Positions 11,750 through 26,641 of a DNA stretch of 64,000 nt are shown in pieces. The DNA is from Struthio camelus (taxonomy: Eukaryota; Chordata; Aves; Struthioniformes; Struthionidae), in assembly GCF_040807025.1 (NCBI RefSeq), contig NC_090956.1:3460517-3524516 (forward strand), in the 5' to 3' direction. Every line of letters begins with the position of its first letter. The first letter of the stretch is position 1. Both the position numbers and the translations under genes were made by a program. The notes under the pieces are model-generated. The model did no database searches. It was not told the origin of the DNA and saw only the letters and a list, made by a program, of their open reading frames with translations.

Positions 11750-14700
11750 AAAATATCACCCAATGCATGCCTTAACAAAAAGGCAACAATTCAAAATAAA
11801 TTCAGTTTACCATTTGACTAGTATTTTCAACTGAATTAAAGACAGTAGGAGACATTTCTCTCCTTCCGTATTCTCATTTTGGAAGAGAGGAAGATGCTCG
11901 ATATTCTTGCCAGAGGATGTGTCTTAGGATCTCGTAGCGTTTAGCACAGTCCAGCCTCGTCACTTAGGCTGCTTACTGGGTGGCGGGCAACAGCCAAAGG
12001 CAGAAGCCATTCATTCAGTCTTCTCTGCCACCAACTCAGAGCCCTGATATATCAGCTTGAAGACAGGCTTTTCTTGGTGTATTTCTTTTTTCAACAATTG
12101 ACCGGTGCAAGGACGCTCAAACTAGTCACACAATATAGAGGCCTAATTTAAGAAAATACCTATCTCTAATCAGGCATCTTGTGAGCAACCCAATGTTTTT
12201 CCACATTCCACATCACTACTGCTTTGGAAGCGTTGGCTGTTGTACTCAGCAACTTAGAACAGGTATTAGTCGATTCAGAGCAATCTATTTCTGCTGACCT
12301 TATCCATCCTGAAACGCACACCTTTTCTCCAGTTTGGACCAATTCAACAGGTTACTCTGGTCATCAGGGAAGGGGGAAGAATATAGTCTTTTCTTTTAAA
12401 TTTCTTATGCAGGAAAGAAAAAAAAAAATAGACCACTGTGAATCAAGGTACTTCACATCCCTTTATATTATTTGCAGGTGTATCTCTGTCAGAACCCTCT
12501 AAAGCTCAGTCGAATAGTTGTTTTATAAATTTAGATGGCCTCCCAAGAGAAACAATCTAAAAACCTGTAAGACCACAAAATGTTATTTTTGTCCACTAAG
12601 TCCCAAGGTTTTCTTATGCAATCACAATTTTTAAAATTCAACTGACAAGAACGACTGTATGCATATATATTTGTGTTCATGTATGAGACTTTGTATTTTG
12701 GGAAGCTACCTGGTGCTTAAAATTACTCAATGATTTCACTAATTTCAACTAATTTCAGTTCGCAATTTATTACTATGAAGCAGACAACATCATTATGAAC
12801 AGTTTCTCCTATCCACCTACACACCGCAGACATGCGACCACATTAATAAATTCAATAGGCCAGAGGCAATCATGACAAACGATTAAGGAAAAACATCAGT
12901 TTAACTCTCTACTCCTGCTTGGGCTGGAAGCTGAAAGACTGATTAATACTTCTACTGTGCAACAAGAATTTCTAATGACAAGGACTGTTCAAGGAAGATA
13001 TCTAATATCTACTCCTACACCCAAAATATTACTATTTTTCCAGTTAAAATTATTAAGCATACTGTCTGCTAACACAAACTATAAGCCTGCAAAGAAACAG
13101 GCAATTGATTTAGTAATCGACCCACAGTCATGAATGCCTACTCTCAGCATAAAATTTCTCAAGTTCCACCACTCATAGTTACCATACTTACACACTCATC
13201 TTGAGAAGTCGACACATGGTCTTAATCCAACTATAGCATAACTGGTAACAATTAGCATAAGGTTAGTTTAACCCTCATAAATTAAGCTATGTGTAGTTCT
13301 ATGCTCACGACTCATTTAATTACTATAAAATTCTAAAGCAGGAAATATATCCTTAAAGTCCTCTATGCACCCTGCTGTAGGAACTTTTTGGCCAAAATCA
13401 AGGTTTTATGTTAGGCATTTAGGATCACAGGTAAATACATAGGGGCTGTGAGCGCTGGAAGGCAGATGAATTTGACATAGATAAGAGGAAAAAAGCTGGT
13501 ATTAAATCCAACTGCTTGGCTTTCCTGTGTCTGTGGCTTCACTTATGCAAGCATGTAGTCCAGAAGCACTAATTCCTTTTAGTTAATTCTCTACCTTTTT
13601 AAACACATAATGAGTTTAATTTTTAAAAAAAAAAAATCAACCTTTTTAAAAGAAAAAACGGTAAATGCAGAAAAACTGAACAAAGAATACATAGCAATTG
13701 CTTAAATTAATGCAGATATAACATACTGTCCTCGTCAACAAGCAGTATCAAATGCAGCAGAAGAGTGATATTTAGAAAAAATGACTACATTTTAATGTAG
13801 GAACCAGTAGGTAACTCAACTTTTTTCTTTTTAATTAACAACCAAATTAGAAAACATTGATATATATCAAGGTTCCCTTTCTCCAGGTTTAAACTGAGAT
13901 TAATATTAATTTTTTAAAAGAACGTACCTGGGCACTACCCAGGCCAGAGGATGAGAGGGAGGATGGGGAAATACAGAGAGTCTAGCTCCGCTATTCAACA
14001 GTCAAGCTCAGGGAGAAACTGAGGCTGTGGTTTTATGTTATTCTTTACTCCCAGCCACCCAAGGGCTGCAACTGAAAGCAGCAGTCCTGCTCCTGCCTGC
14101 TCTGCCTCTCTCATGCCAGATCTAGAGATAGACTGAATCAGTGCGGTGAGTTGATCTGACACACTGATCGTACATACAGATAGCTTGCTTTTCTGACAGA
14201 TCAAGTCACCAAACCAACTCAACCCAAAGTCACCTGAATTACTAAATCCACCACAAGGGGAGTACCATTCATTTCAACAACAATCTATAGCTACATCTCC
14301 TCAGACAAAACATAAAGCTGCATCTTGAAGGCACGTATTGATGGTAAAGGTGAAGATGTTGGTTTAAAGCTGGGGTTTGTCTTCAACAAGTAACAGTTTA
14401 AAAGCAATGAATAGCATTCCCTTTACTGGGAAATTTCCTTTTACTACCTAGCTGCTAGTAACAGTAAGACCTAAATTCATTTTCTTCCACGTTGAAGAGA
14501 GCAACAGCAAAAAGAACAAAATTCTGTCCTCTTTCAAAATGGGGCTACATCTTAAAATCTTGGTCCCATCATTTTTACACATATTTCAGCTGTTTGCCCT
14601 GTAACACTTGCTGTTCACCTTCTCCTCCTATTCCTCCATATCTTTATCTTTTCATACAGTAAACAGACCTAGAGTTTCCAAAATCTTTTTCAATCAACGT

Positions 14701-17700
14701 GGCCTCTTTTCTCTCTTCTTAACACAGCTGTCTAACTTACCTAGCGCTACTCGCATAGCCAGAAAAGCAATTCCATCCAAAGGAGTGGGCTTGCCTGGCA
14801 GATAGAAAGTGCAGCTAGATGAGAGGGCACAAAATAGCACCCTTCATCAGCAGCCTGGATTTCAGCTGGCTTAGGTTTACAATGAAACAGCACTCAAAAA
14901 TACTGCTAGTCACTTTGGTCTACTTGCGCGCTGTTCCAGTTCCTGATTTGAGCTATATTCTTAAGTACATCTTTGATGGATAGAAGATGGGAAAAATTAG
15001 TCCACTCGATAAGGACTTTGAGATTTTTTTCCACATTATGCTACACAGAACATTCCGACTGCTTCATTCAGGCATCAACAAGAATCACCCCTACTCCCAA
15101 ACGCAAAGGTTTGTTACAAGGTTTCTTAATATTTTGTTGATTATTTTGAGTTAAAGCTCTGACTTCAAGATGCCAGTGAATCCCATATTTTCCTGTGTGG
15201 ATGTGCACCAATTTTCAATGGTCAGTGTGTAACGATTCCAAAAATCTTCCAAAACTATCCTTCAGCAGTAATTTTTTTTACCTACTCTTATCTATTCTGG
15301 ACATTTAGATGGAAAATTATTTGAGTGGGAGTTGGCTTGCTTGTCTCAAAGAGGATGACAAAGACTTGTTACTGAAAAGCATCTGTGCCTGTTCCATTAC
15401 TAAAGGTCATTTTCTTCCAGCTGGCTCTTGTAGAGAACATGTTATATCCTCTTCCTTTGACATTCTGCAACCAGCAAACATGTACATGTCCTCGGGATTC
15501 CATATATCCCATGACGAGTCCAAAAGGTAGAGGACAATACCCATCATGTGTAATCCAAACCTCAAGCCTAAGATATTTCTGATGCAGCTGATTAATTTTT
15601 TTTTTATTTATTTTTTTAAACTGTCTCTAGCTATAAAAAGTAACCCTACTGGGTAATACTACTACTGTCTGTATCTCCCATAGCTGGCTGGTATCCCTGC
15701 ACTGCTGCCTATTCTTTTAACCACTATTTTAATCTAAGTTATTAAAAACATTCTCTCTCTCTAGATTTATAAGCAGAACAAAAGAGTGACTTAAAAACTC
15801 ACCCACTCCATTTTTCTATATTTTTTCCCCCAAGAGCATTCCATCTAGTCCAAATGCACAGAAAAATTAGCCCATTAACATCCACCAGCTTAACAGAAGG
15901 GTAATGAATTCATCAATATTGCTAAAATGCGTGGGTATGGTATCATGCTGAATCATTTACTAACTACATTTTGAGCAAGCAGAACTCAAACAACCCGTCT
16001 TACGTTGTTGACAACCATTTTCCTGAAGGAGGAAAAATGAATGTATTAAGATCACCCTCAATTTTGTTATCCCCCTTGATGAAGACGGCAGTGTCTCTGC
16101 ACACCAGTATTTCCATGCCAACCAAACCCTCGCCTGCCGTTGCTTTTCTCTGGACATCAGCTTCGTTAGCAGGGTCACCAGTACACTTGCAAGAAGCTTT
16201 CATTGTTCATTTTCCTGCAAAGGGTAAAGGACCTGGCCTTCCCCTGCTTGTTAATGTCCAAATCAGACGATCAGTCTTAACGTCGAGTTTTCATTTTGTG
16301 AATAAAAAAAAAAATTGTTCCCTCAATACTACTGCAAATTGTTACAAGTGCCATAGATTTGTCTCAGATTTGTCTTTGTCATCTATTTACAAAGCTATGG
16401 AGGGACCATCTTCTTCCTCCAGCAAGAAGTCTTTTCTTCACAACAGTGATAAGTTCTACACTAAGAACAGCTAAAAGTTACCAAAATAAGATAGCAATTC
16501 TTCTGTGACTACGTTAAGAGAAAACACATTATGGACAAACATGAAAGCATAACTACCAAAATAAGTAAAATTCACCTGTGGCTGTGACTACAGGCACAGA
16601 AAAATATCACATGGTAAACAGCGAGGAAAGGAACCACATTATTAGTACTGAGTAAAATAGTATTAAGTTACTGTTCACTTAATAGTAAAGGAAAAGGCAT
16701 TTATTCTTTAGTTTTATATTATGATACACTTCCAAATATTTTTTAAAAGAAATAATATAAAGAAACAAATCTCCAAAGCGTAGAGTAGAAACAGCTCTGC
16801 TTCTTTTGCTTTGTTCAGGTATGCCAAGTCTGGCCTTCTCTGCTCCTCAGCAGTTTTTAAAATGACAGTAAATGTATTTCATTTTTGTTTACACTTTCAG
16901 TTAAAATGGCACCTACTCTAAGCTTAAGAATAAAAAGGTTTTTGTTAAGGTAGCCTTTATAAACCTAGCACAATTAATTCAACATTCAATAACTTAGCTT
17001 CCTTAATATAGATAATGTCTTAGAATACATACAGTTACACATGTGTCTACATATCCTTAACTCCCACAGCTTAATTCAATTAATACTATTATACCTTTAA
17101 TGCTTCGCTTCAAAGGCTTTTTTCTTTTTTTTAAATTTATAATAGCTCTCATGGGTTAGCAAGAATGTTTCAAGTCTTTCTACCATATTTTAAATAAACC
17201 TCTCTCTTCTTTCCACTTTGATGTTTGCCTTTTTGACAATCCTAGACTCTCTGAAGCTCCGGGAACTCTGTTTTCTGTGAAACGATGACATTACAAACGT
17301 AAAAAGATATGTTAATCGCCGAGCCCTACGCAGAGATTTTTTCCTCTCACATGCCCTCTGGGGCTGGGAGTTGGCAATAGCACTGCTTTAATCAAAACAA
17401 CAACGTAGCAACCTGTAAGGAGAGAGGATGCAATAGTGAGGGAGGGGACTTTCATTTGCATCTGTTTAGCATGTAAGAACCAGGTGGTGCTTAACTCTTT
17501 TACTCTGGTTTCCCATGAAAGGAAAAGATGCAAAAGTCATCATAGTTTATGAAAATAATTAAAATAGGAGTTGTGATAAAACACAAGTTGAGTTTCGTGG
17601 AGCATAAGTCTCGTAGTGGCATTTAAAAAAACACACCCACTTCACATGTTTCATCTGGATATATCTTTAATTCTAGCACTAGATAGACCTTTAATTCTAA

Positions 17701-18981
17701 AAGTCACCCTGTACCTGCAGCATTACCATTATAAATTCATTCCGCTAAAATGACAATTTATGTATACATATTTCTATACTCACACACATGTATACGTAAT
17801 TTACCAGTTCTGCTACATGGTAAAAGTTCCACTGTGAGCATCTTGTACCGACAGCAAGGCACCTTATCCCAGTATGTTTCTCTCCTTCCCTTAGGCAAAA
17901 CAGCTGGCCTACAGGGCCTCTGTGACTCTCCTGCTCAGCACGGCAGCAGGCGACTGCGAGCACCCATACAGTTCGAGTGCAGTGTCCCAGGGCAGCCCAG
18001 CACTGCTTCAGGATCCCCATCCACCTTCAACTGCTCAGTTTCTAAACTCCAAATTTGTAAGAGAAAAGCAACAAAGTAAGTTTTGACAGCATCTTTAAGG
18101 CCTTTTTGTAAAGCATAAACTAGAAAAAAAAAACAAAAAAAACTCAAAACACAGACTTCCCTCCTCCTTTTAAGCTTATTTTTCTTTTAAATAAGAAAAA
18201 CTTTATTAAAAAAAAAAAAGCTGCATTTCCAGGGAAAGTAAGAGGCTCTACAGTATTGTATACAATCTATACAGTATTGCATATGCTATCCAAGCAGATA
18301 AAAGAAATTAAAAGTCTGGCTCTGCCCCAAGGGATCCAGATATCCTTTTGTACCTGCACGTACATAATAAAAACATCTCTAAATTCAGGATGCTCAAGCA
18401 CATTTCTTTCATTTACTTCTGGAAAAGCTAACAATACTGAAAAACAAGACTATAAACATATGACCAATCCCAAATCCATAGATTTCTCAAATGTTTAAAG
18501 TGAAGTACTTACATACCTCACTTGATCTAGGCTATAAACTGTAGAAAAAAAAAAATCAAAAAGTTCATTAAAAATAGTATAACGAAGACATCCTAAACTC
18601 TCCTATTCTTCACATCTCCAAAATTTCAGCAGCTTGCAATCTAAGTACAGGATTACCATCATGCGGAATACTTCTCATTATTACACATCTTAAGTTACAC
18701 AACACATTCTACCTTTTAAAGCATGAGTAAATACTCTCTTAAAGGCACCATATATTCATATTTTAGTAAAATTAAAAACATGTAGATACTATTAGTTGGA
18801 AGATAGACACAAAAACATCAATTATACTATTCAGTCTGCTTAAACCTGCCAGCTAGGCAAATGGAGAATATTCAGTAGGTAGTCAAACATTTAGAAAACC
18901 CAGGCTCTTCAGCCTCTCCCAGTGTTTCACAACAGGGTGAGTGATCTGTAAATTTTAAATGCAACACTGAAGTGGTTTTAT

Positions 18982-18997
18982 GGGGGGGGGGGGGGGG
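18982..18997. repeat. Poly(G) tract, 16 bases
   Basis: Uninterrupted run of 16 G on the plus strand followed by AAG. It is long enough to form quadruplex-like structures and to be length-unstable. Confidence 0.9.
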
Positions 18998-21900
18998 AAG
19001 AAAACACACTTCCTATTCTTTGATGATATACCTCAGTGATTCTCTGCAATAAAGCAGCTAAAAATGATTTTGCTCCATCACAAAAGGTTTATTACTTCAG
19101 CTCCTCTAAAATAGTAATTCTGAAAACCAAGTAAAATCAAAAAAAAATTCCTGTAGTTTATTTCCTTATTTAATCTTTGTGTGTTCACTAGTTTTCTTGT
19201 AAAGACAAATATCTTTCACAGAGCAGTCACCCAGGTATCAGTCATTTATAACCTTCAGAAAGCAGTTGCTTTGCTCCAGAAGTATAAAAACCTTGGGCTG
19301 CATAAGTATAGTCCAGTGCAATGACAGTCTTCCTGTTCTTCTGAATAAAGATCTTTTCTCTCTGTAAAGATTTCTGCATTAAGAATACACAGGCGAAAAC
19401 TACAGAGACTCTCAAAAACTGCAACTAAACTATTAAATATTGATTTCTGATTGGTATTGGCATGTTTCTAATAAGAGAAGTACCTGGTGTCGCCTACAGT
19501 ATCTATCTACAAACATTCCAGCAGAGGCGCGCTCTCCAAAGTTGGCAGACAAAAGCCTAACTTATATGAACTCTGCTAAAAAGCAGCAAAAAAATTAATA
19601 CTCCTCATCACTAGCAAGAATTTCAAGCCCTTTAAAAAAACATCACTATAAGAAGCAATTATTCTTGTAATACTTCACAAGAAGCAATTCTAAAACAACG
19701 CAGTAAGCCAGTTATCGCTCTGAAGGAAAACATTTCATTAGATAACAGAACAGATGTAAGTCTTAAGCTTCCAAATAACTATTATACAAAGATTGTTTTC
19801 AAATGATGAAATACCTGGGCAGAAGGGTTGTAAAGATTCACCAGCTATTTCCTGAATCTGAACACTGCCTTATATGCAAGGCTCAGATATTTCTCTAAAC
19901 AGACATTCCTACTCACATTCCAGCAGTATCACAAGACGGTTCAGTGTTTCACTGATTAATTAAATAACTGAATAATTAAAAACATTAAACTTCTGTTTTT
20001 CAAATAATTATTCCAGTGCTTTCCTTTACATATACCACATGACAGAGTACATTCTACTTGGCCATCTATCAGAGAATGGACAGGCGTATTAAAATAGTTC
20101 TATTTAGAACTGAAGGATGAGGCTTAATTAAAAGATGTGAAACTTCTGCTGATTTTATAGGGTTAGAGAATAGGCTCGCTTGAACATCTCTGCCTTATTG
20201 CTGTTGCCACAAGCCTCGTCCCTGCCCAAACAGAGTTGAAAGTTAGTGGAAAGGCAGCTGCAGCAGCATTTGGGTCAACAGAATCGACTGAAGAAATCCT
20301 CACTGCTTCCAATGCAGTGATTCTAAAAACAAAATCAGGAGAATGGCAGAACCAAAATACCGCCTGGTGCCAGTTAACCCAGTTAGTAACACACAACCAG
20401 CCACGTGAGTGCAGACTTCCCACCTAGAGAAAAATGTTTGGGAGAGTCTTTCAGGCCTGTGTCTCAGGGGAGGAAACTGTCTTTTTAAACACTTCTTTTT
20501 TTTAAAACTTTTACTTAAGGAATATTCGAACTCCATAAATCAGCTATTTTAGAGTTTTTGTCCACTAGATCCTACAAACAAACGTGTTAACTGTACAACC
20601 CTTACACCAGTAAGCAATTACTCATGCAATTAGTCCCACTGAAGTCAGTAGAACAGTTTGAGAAAGTAACTGCTTGCCAACCTAAGAGTTGCACAATGAG
20701 GGGGGGAAAAAAAAGGTAGCACTACAAAAACACAGGGGGATAAACTGCATCTGACAAAAACTACAGTCAAGAAATAGCTGCTGATAGTTATTTAAGTGTG
20801 AGGAAGTGATTTATACAGTCAGGAGCAGTTGTAATAAGATTATACGATTCTCTATTAAGATTCTTAAAATGTCTTTGTTCTAGTACAGCTATGAAAAGAC
20901 TATTGCCCTTGTAAAGGTTCAGAAAACCACAAAACTGATGTTAAGTCTAGAAATTAATGCTATTTCAAACTGAGTAAAAAAAACTTAAAAGAACATCCTT
21001 GACATCATTAGCACCTCTGTCACCCATGCTGATGTTTTAAACTAACACAGATACAACATACATTGTCGTATTTCTAAGTGGCAAAATGCGACCACGCAGA
21101 ACCGAGTCAACAAACAAGAGCAGAAAGTTCACTCTACTTGGATTTCCGTTTTTTAAATAATAACTACTGGTTTGATTTTAGAAGATATTACGTTATGCAA
21201 GCGACATCTGGAGAACTGCAGAAAGCATCTATAAGGTTATACTGCAGTGTGATTAACTTCAATGTTTGGCTGGAGAATTTCTTGAGAGCGAGCAACAGAT
21301 GTGCCATTTTAGGTAGGACTCTCGGACTCCATCGTCTATCTTTAAGTAGCCACTACTAGAACGACAGATACAGAAGACTGACCCTGAGTTTAACTACTGC
21401 CATATTGAACGTCATACAAGGCAAACTAGCCTTCCACCTTCTGTCTTGAAGAACGGACATAAAAGTATCTCCAGGTGAGGTGCCCGGCGTGTTTTTAAAC
21501 TAACAAGGTGCTCTGAACTTTCAAGAAAAGGTGAGTATTAGCAATATTTTTTTTTAAATTAAGTGCTTCATTATAAGCATAAAAAAGGAAATGATTCAGA
21601 TTAATATTTTATTATAAGGAATAAGAATAGAACTTTCTATTGAAAAAGAACATCCATTGAAACATTGGGTCTGAACACTGAAGGTGATCAAATCTAAACA
21701 AAGGAAACATGTCTATGACCCTGATGAAGATAGGGAAGAGGACTGCAATTCAAATAAGCACTAAAATAGATACATACTTGTCTAAAGTACAAGGTAATTA
21801 TGAGGGCAAGATAGTAGGAAGAAGTAGAGAGAAGTCCAAAACAAAGACAAAAAGACAGTTTTTGTACCGTTTCCGTAGAAGTAGATTGCATTCAAACGTT

Positions 21901-24900
21901 CTCCCTTCTGGCTCACCATCCAAAACTATTCTATTTTTCATGCCTTGCAAATTTAGTATTTATTATATAGTTACATGATGGAAGAATCAGCATGTGTAGA
22001 CAACATCAGTAAAACAGCACTTGGAGGAAAGAGAGGAGCAGTCAACAATGTAAAGAGAACTGCATAATTTCAGAAGAAGTCTCATACAGGAATTCAGACT
22101 AATTATTTTAAGCAGTTCAAGGAACTATTTCCTAACCCCAGCAGGAGAAACATTACTGGAAAATAAATCGCTTGCAGCAGGGCAACAAAACATACTGAGT
22201 TTCAGATTCCTTAGAACTCTACCCAGCCACCTCCACCATAAAGCTAAGATAAGGAGAGCCAATAAAGCAGAGATGTAGCCAGTCCTGGGCTGGGACTGGT
22301 TTCACCCAGTCATACCGCTAGAGCCAGTGCATTCATACTGCCAGTGGGAACCTGTTCACACATAAGCTACTCACCACTCTGTGCTCATGTTTCCCCACCT
22401 GGAAAGACAGTTGGCTTTTTCAAGTCAGAGTGCAAGTCAAGACACAGGCAATGTGAACAATTCAAGTCTGACCTTGAGCATAAGTTCAAGCCGCTAGTTA
22501 GAGGCACTTACGTTAACAGTCCCCCATGACATGAAACCAGATATACACACTATCAACAGTTATAGCAATTGGGTATTGGTTCTGGGATCAATTTTTGTAA
22601 TAATACCAAAAGAGACCGAGTTAAGAATTATCTAATGTATACAGAAGAAAAGCATTTCAGTAAACATATTATTAAAGCAAGACTTTTCAAAGTGATATTT
22701 CCATATTAAAATGCATAATATGGAAGTATAAACCAAATTCTCATAAACATTTCCAGTTGCCAATAACATTACAAACGGAAAACACAGAACAGTTCTTAAT
22801 TTTCTAATTAGTATAACCATTCACGTAAACTTAAATATTATATATTTATGTGCACTTAACTTCATGTGGTAACTCTGACCATATATGCAACAGTTTGTAG
22901 GAACTCAATCTCTGCAATTTAAGACACCCTCTCTTTAAAAACTGCGTACAATTTAGTTACTTACAAAACACAACTCAGAAGTGTTCACTCCAACTGTTTT
23001 GCCTTTTATCCATAGTTTAGAATATTGCCAGAAAATCAGTCAAAATCCAAATTTGAAAATTAAAGCCAAAACTGTATCTGCAAAACGATAAATAAGCAAT
23101 ACTAGCTTTCGTGCAACTTTCTACCTCCTGCATCACTAGCTGAGGCTGAGAAGCTAAACTTCTACAACCATCTAGTTCTAGATTCATCCTGAAGCTTATG
23201 GTCTCTGATTTACTAACTGCAGTACACAGACATTTTACATGTTTTTTTCTCCCCCATGGAACAGGAAAGCAATCACATACCAGCCACCAAAACTGATTAA
23301 TTCCGGGAGTTTTTTTTAATGGTGTATTATTCAGCACATCCTGGTACGTAAGGATATCTAAGTATATCTAAGTACAGCGATGCTAGTGGGCCTACGGTTA
23401 GACCTAGCAGGTTTTATTCTAGAGGACAGCATACACGTTCTCCTCCAATGTGTCTCATGCTTTCTTAATGAGCAGGCAGCCTACTGAAATACACAAAATG
23501 CTGCTCTTTGAAGCACTTAAGACAGCAGGATACTGGTACATTTCAATACTTTCCCTGCATAGATCAGAGCAAGGCAAAGTGGAAAAAGAACATCACAGAC
23601 ATTCATACAGACCAGACACCTTTCATTTTCTATTAGCAAGATCCCAAGAGAAAATTTAGCACTCTGCACTGGAAGACTGGAAAGTTGTTTCCTGATTACC
23701 AATCATTCGATAAAGATTTTTACAGTAACTTGTACTCTTGACCAGGTAAAACCAACAGCCACCATTAAAAGCTTTGATATTTGTTTCCCCATCCTCGGTA
23801 TCCTCCCCACCAACAGAAGTCGGATCATGAATATCACCAACTATTCTGTAATACAGTGCTCTTAAAACAGATTAAAATGTAATGATTTCTCTATAAGAAA
23901 AAAAACGCAAATTTCTGTCTCAAGATAAGGACTATCAGCATTTTTATGAAGTGACAAATTAGGCCTTTGGCATCTTATAGCAGCGATCCAAGATTTGGGG
24001 CTTCTTAAAAGCTCTAAGTTTTAAAGCAATCAAATGGCTGACAGCCGGGACGAAATTAGTATGATTAACCAGTCATGTAAATAACGATGCGGTCACTACA
24101 AGCAGAATTCATTTATGCTCACTTCATTATGCAGTGCTGCCTGTACTGGACATCAGATGTTTGTCAACTAGTCATTAAAAGTGACTGCAAGAATAATGGA
24201 CGTGAAAGAACACGAGCATTACCACGTGAACTACCTGACAGTCAAGTCTCAAAGATCTAGTCTCCTCTTAGGACAAAACCACCAGTTAATTTCCAGCTAG
24301 GAGTCTTCTTTCCCAAATACTATCCAGAGCTAATTAGCTTCTATCTAGGGACTAGAGGTATTTTTGTTGTTGTTGTTTTAATTTTTCTTTTCAAAAGAGC
24401 AAAGGTCCATCCTGTAAGTATCTTACTATTTCTCACTTCTTAAAGGCAGACATTTGTTTTCACTTGTCAGTATATGTAAAAGTCACATAAGAGAAAATAA
24501 TCAATCTTGTCCTAAATGCTGCTGTGTAGCAGAAACGTCATCACACTTGGATGATGTTGCATAGTTACTTTATGACATCAAGCAAGTCACAGTAAGCACC
24601 AGGAAGTCAAACTTCCTGAAGTATAACTTGCCAGACGATTCAACCTTATCGCTGTTCATCTTCAGGAATGCATATTCAGGGTTAATTTGTAATGGATAAT
24701 TTTTGATACTATAGTTAAATATTTAATATATGGAATGTTATCTTTGAAAATATATCTACCTAGTTTATCATTACCTCAAGTTTATGGAACAAAATTTATC
24801 AGGAGTTTTGATTTTTCACAATAAAACACCATATACGAGTTTGCCTGAAAATAACGTATCTGAGAATCAGCCAAGGCAAACAAATTTAGTAGCACTTTCT

Positions 24901-25326
24901 AAATATGTTTTACTTTGTTGAAGATATCATTACAAGATTGTTTTTTTAAATCATCTAACATCTCACGTTTTACATCATAACAGTCCAATTTCTGTGACCT
25001 TGTCTTACACAAAACATACCAAACCAGAATTATGCAAGAGTTCCACGTTACCATAAAATATATGTTTCAGCGGAGAGAATAATAAAACTGAATCTTGTGG
25101 TTTGAATTGCCATCTGAATCCCTACAGTCAGTCTGTGCAGCCCATAATGCCCACAATGCACTTTAACAGTCTGACCAAGTATTTTAAGTCTCCTATGAAA
25201 ATGTGTTTCATTTGTTAATAGCGTAAGAAAATATCCTGAATCTCACATCTAATCCATGTAAATTTTAAACATAATTAGGCTTTCCAGCTGTGACCACACC
25301 ACACACAAAAAAAGGAAGGAAAAGGG

Positions 25327-25342
25327 AAAAAAAAAAAAAAAA
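25327..25342. repeat. Poly(A) tract
   Basis: Run of about 16 A in an A-rich neighbourhood (25,300-25,700 has several such runs on the plus strand). I see no retrogene or SINE body next to it. Confidence 0.8.
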
Positions 25343-26414
25343 GGCATTACACGCCCTTGATACGACCAAGTAAAAATTGAGATCAAATAAGTGTTATCAA
25401 TACACCTTATGACTTTAAAATAGGAAACTCTCATTGTTGCTAGCCTGTGGCAATTCTTGTTTAAATATACCTTGTAATAATAGAAACGATTAACACAAAA
25501 GAAAAACCCCACACCCTGACTACCCAAAACCAATCTGTAGCATCAGATGTACTGTAGGTAAAGTTTAAAAAGAGGAAAAAAAATGACAAAAAAATAAAAA
25601 CCAAATTGAAAATAACCCACATTACTCCATACCGTCCAAACAGACTATACCCATCATAATAAAAAAAAGCAGAAAGGGAGCAGGAAAAAAAAAAAACCAC
25701 TGTGAGGTTAATAACGTACTCGTGAGATTACTGATACAGCCCCTCTAGTGAACAAAACGCATCTTCCGAAGCTCGTTTTCAAAAGTTGACCGGAATTTCT
25801 CTCCATCGGGGGTAGGCCAACAACATTCACCCCAGAGCGGAGCCAGGTGGCTTTCAGAGATGCAGCTGGCTCCGCGCGGGGAGGGGAAGGTAGGCCAAAA
25901 CTTTAGTATGAAGGCTCGCAATGAAAAACCCCTCCCGGCAATTGTTTTTTTTTTTTTTTTAAATCATTACCAGAACATACATTACACCACAAGAAGAAAA
26001 CTGCCAGCGCATAACCTTCCTGGCAATGCCGACTCCGGCTGATCCTGGAAATGCCTCCCGCTCCCACAGCCGGGGCTGCCATGATGGGGAATAACTGTTG
26101 CTATCAGCCTAATGGAGACAACAAAGGCCACCCCGGCCCCCCGCGGGGGGCTGCCCCGCCGCCGCCGCCACCCCCGCAGCGCCCCCCGGGCGGCGGCGGC
26201 GGCAGCGCCCCCTCCCCACCCCCCCCTTCCCCTCCCGCCACCTGCCCCGGCCCAACGGCCCCAACAACGGCCGCGCGCAGCCGGGCCCCGCGCGCTCGCG
26301 CTCCCCCCCCCTCCCCTCCGCGCCCACCCCGCGCCCCGCTGCTGAGGGGAGGTGGGGGGGGGGGAAGGCTCTTCCGCCGTCCTCCGCACACCCCGCGGCG
26401 CCTCCCGGACTGAC

Positions 26415-26550
26415 CTGGCGCTGCGTGCGGAGAGCGCCGAGCAGGGCGCGGGAGGAGAGGCGAAGGGGAAGGAGCCGAGGAGAGCGATGTCTCGGTACCC
26501 AGCCGCCGCCGCCTCTGGCTGGGTTTGACACCCACACGCACCATCCAACA
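26415..26550 (-). other. EPN2: Candidate non-coding first exon of EPN2
   Basis: On the minus strand CCAG|GTCAGT gives a plausible splice donor with the last exon base at 26415. A YY1-like ATGGCGGC element at 26547-26557 is typical of sequence at or just downstream of CpG-island start sites. The 5' limit is arbitrary. This is inference from motifs only. Confidence 0.3.
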
Positions 26551-26620
26551 TGGCGGCGGCCGGAGGGGGGGGGGCGGGGGGAGGCGGCGGCGGCCGGAGG
26601 AGGAGGCGGAACCGGCCGCC

Positions 26621-26641
26621 GTGCGCGCGCGCGCGCGCGCG
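26621..26641. repeat. Alternating purine-pyrimidine (GC)n tract
   Basis: 21 bases of strictly alternating purine-pyrimidine (GTGCGCGC... ending in GCG) within the EPN2 CpG island. This composition favours left-handed Z-DNA under supercoiling. A C12 run follows at 26655-26666. Confidence 0.9.

Larger units (their letters stand above)
2148..26030 (-). other. EPN2: EPN2 first intron, about 24 kb, AT-rich
   Basis: This AT-rich stretch lies between the ENTH exon and the CpG island that probably holds the EPN2 promoter. I see no protein-coding exon on either strand; the longest frames (up to 167 codons) show no family resemblance and no splice context. It contains a few simple repeats, one MIR-like fragment (about 4990-5130) and a possible CR1-like remnant (about 5590-5640). 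Otherwise it looks like unique sequence. Non-coding exons, enhancers or small RNAs could be hidden here and cannot be called by eye. Confidence 0.7.
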
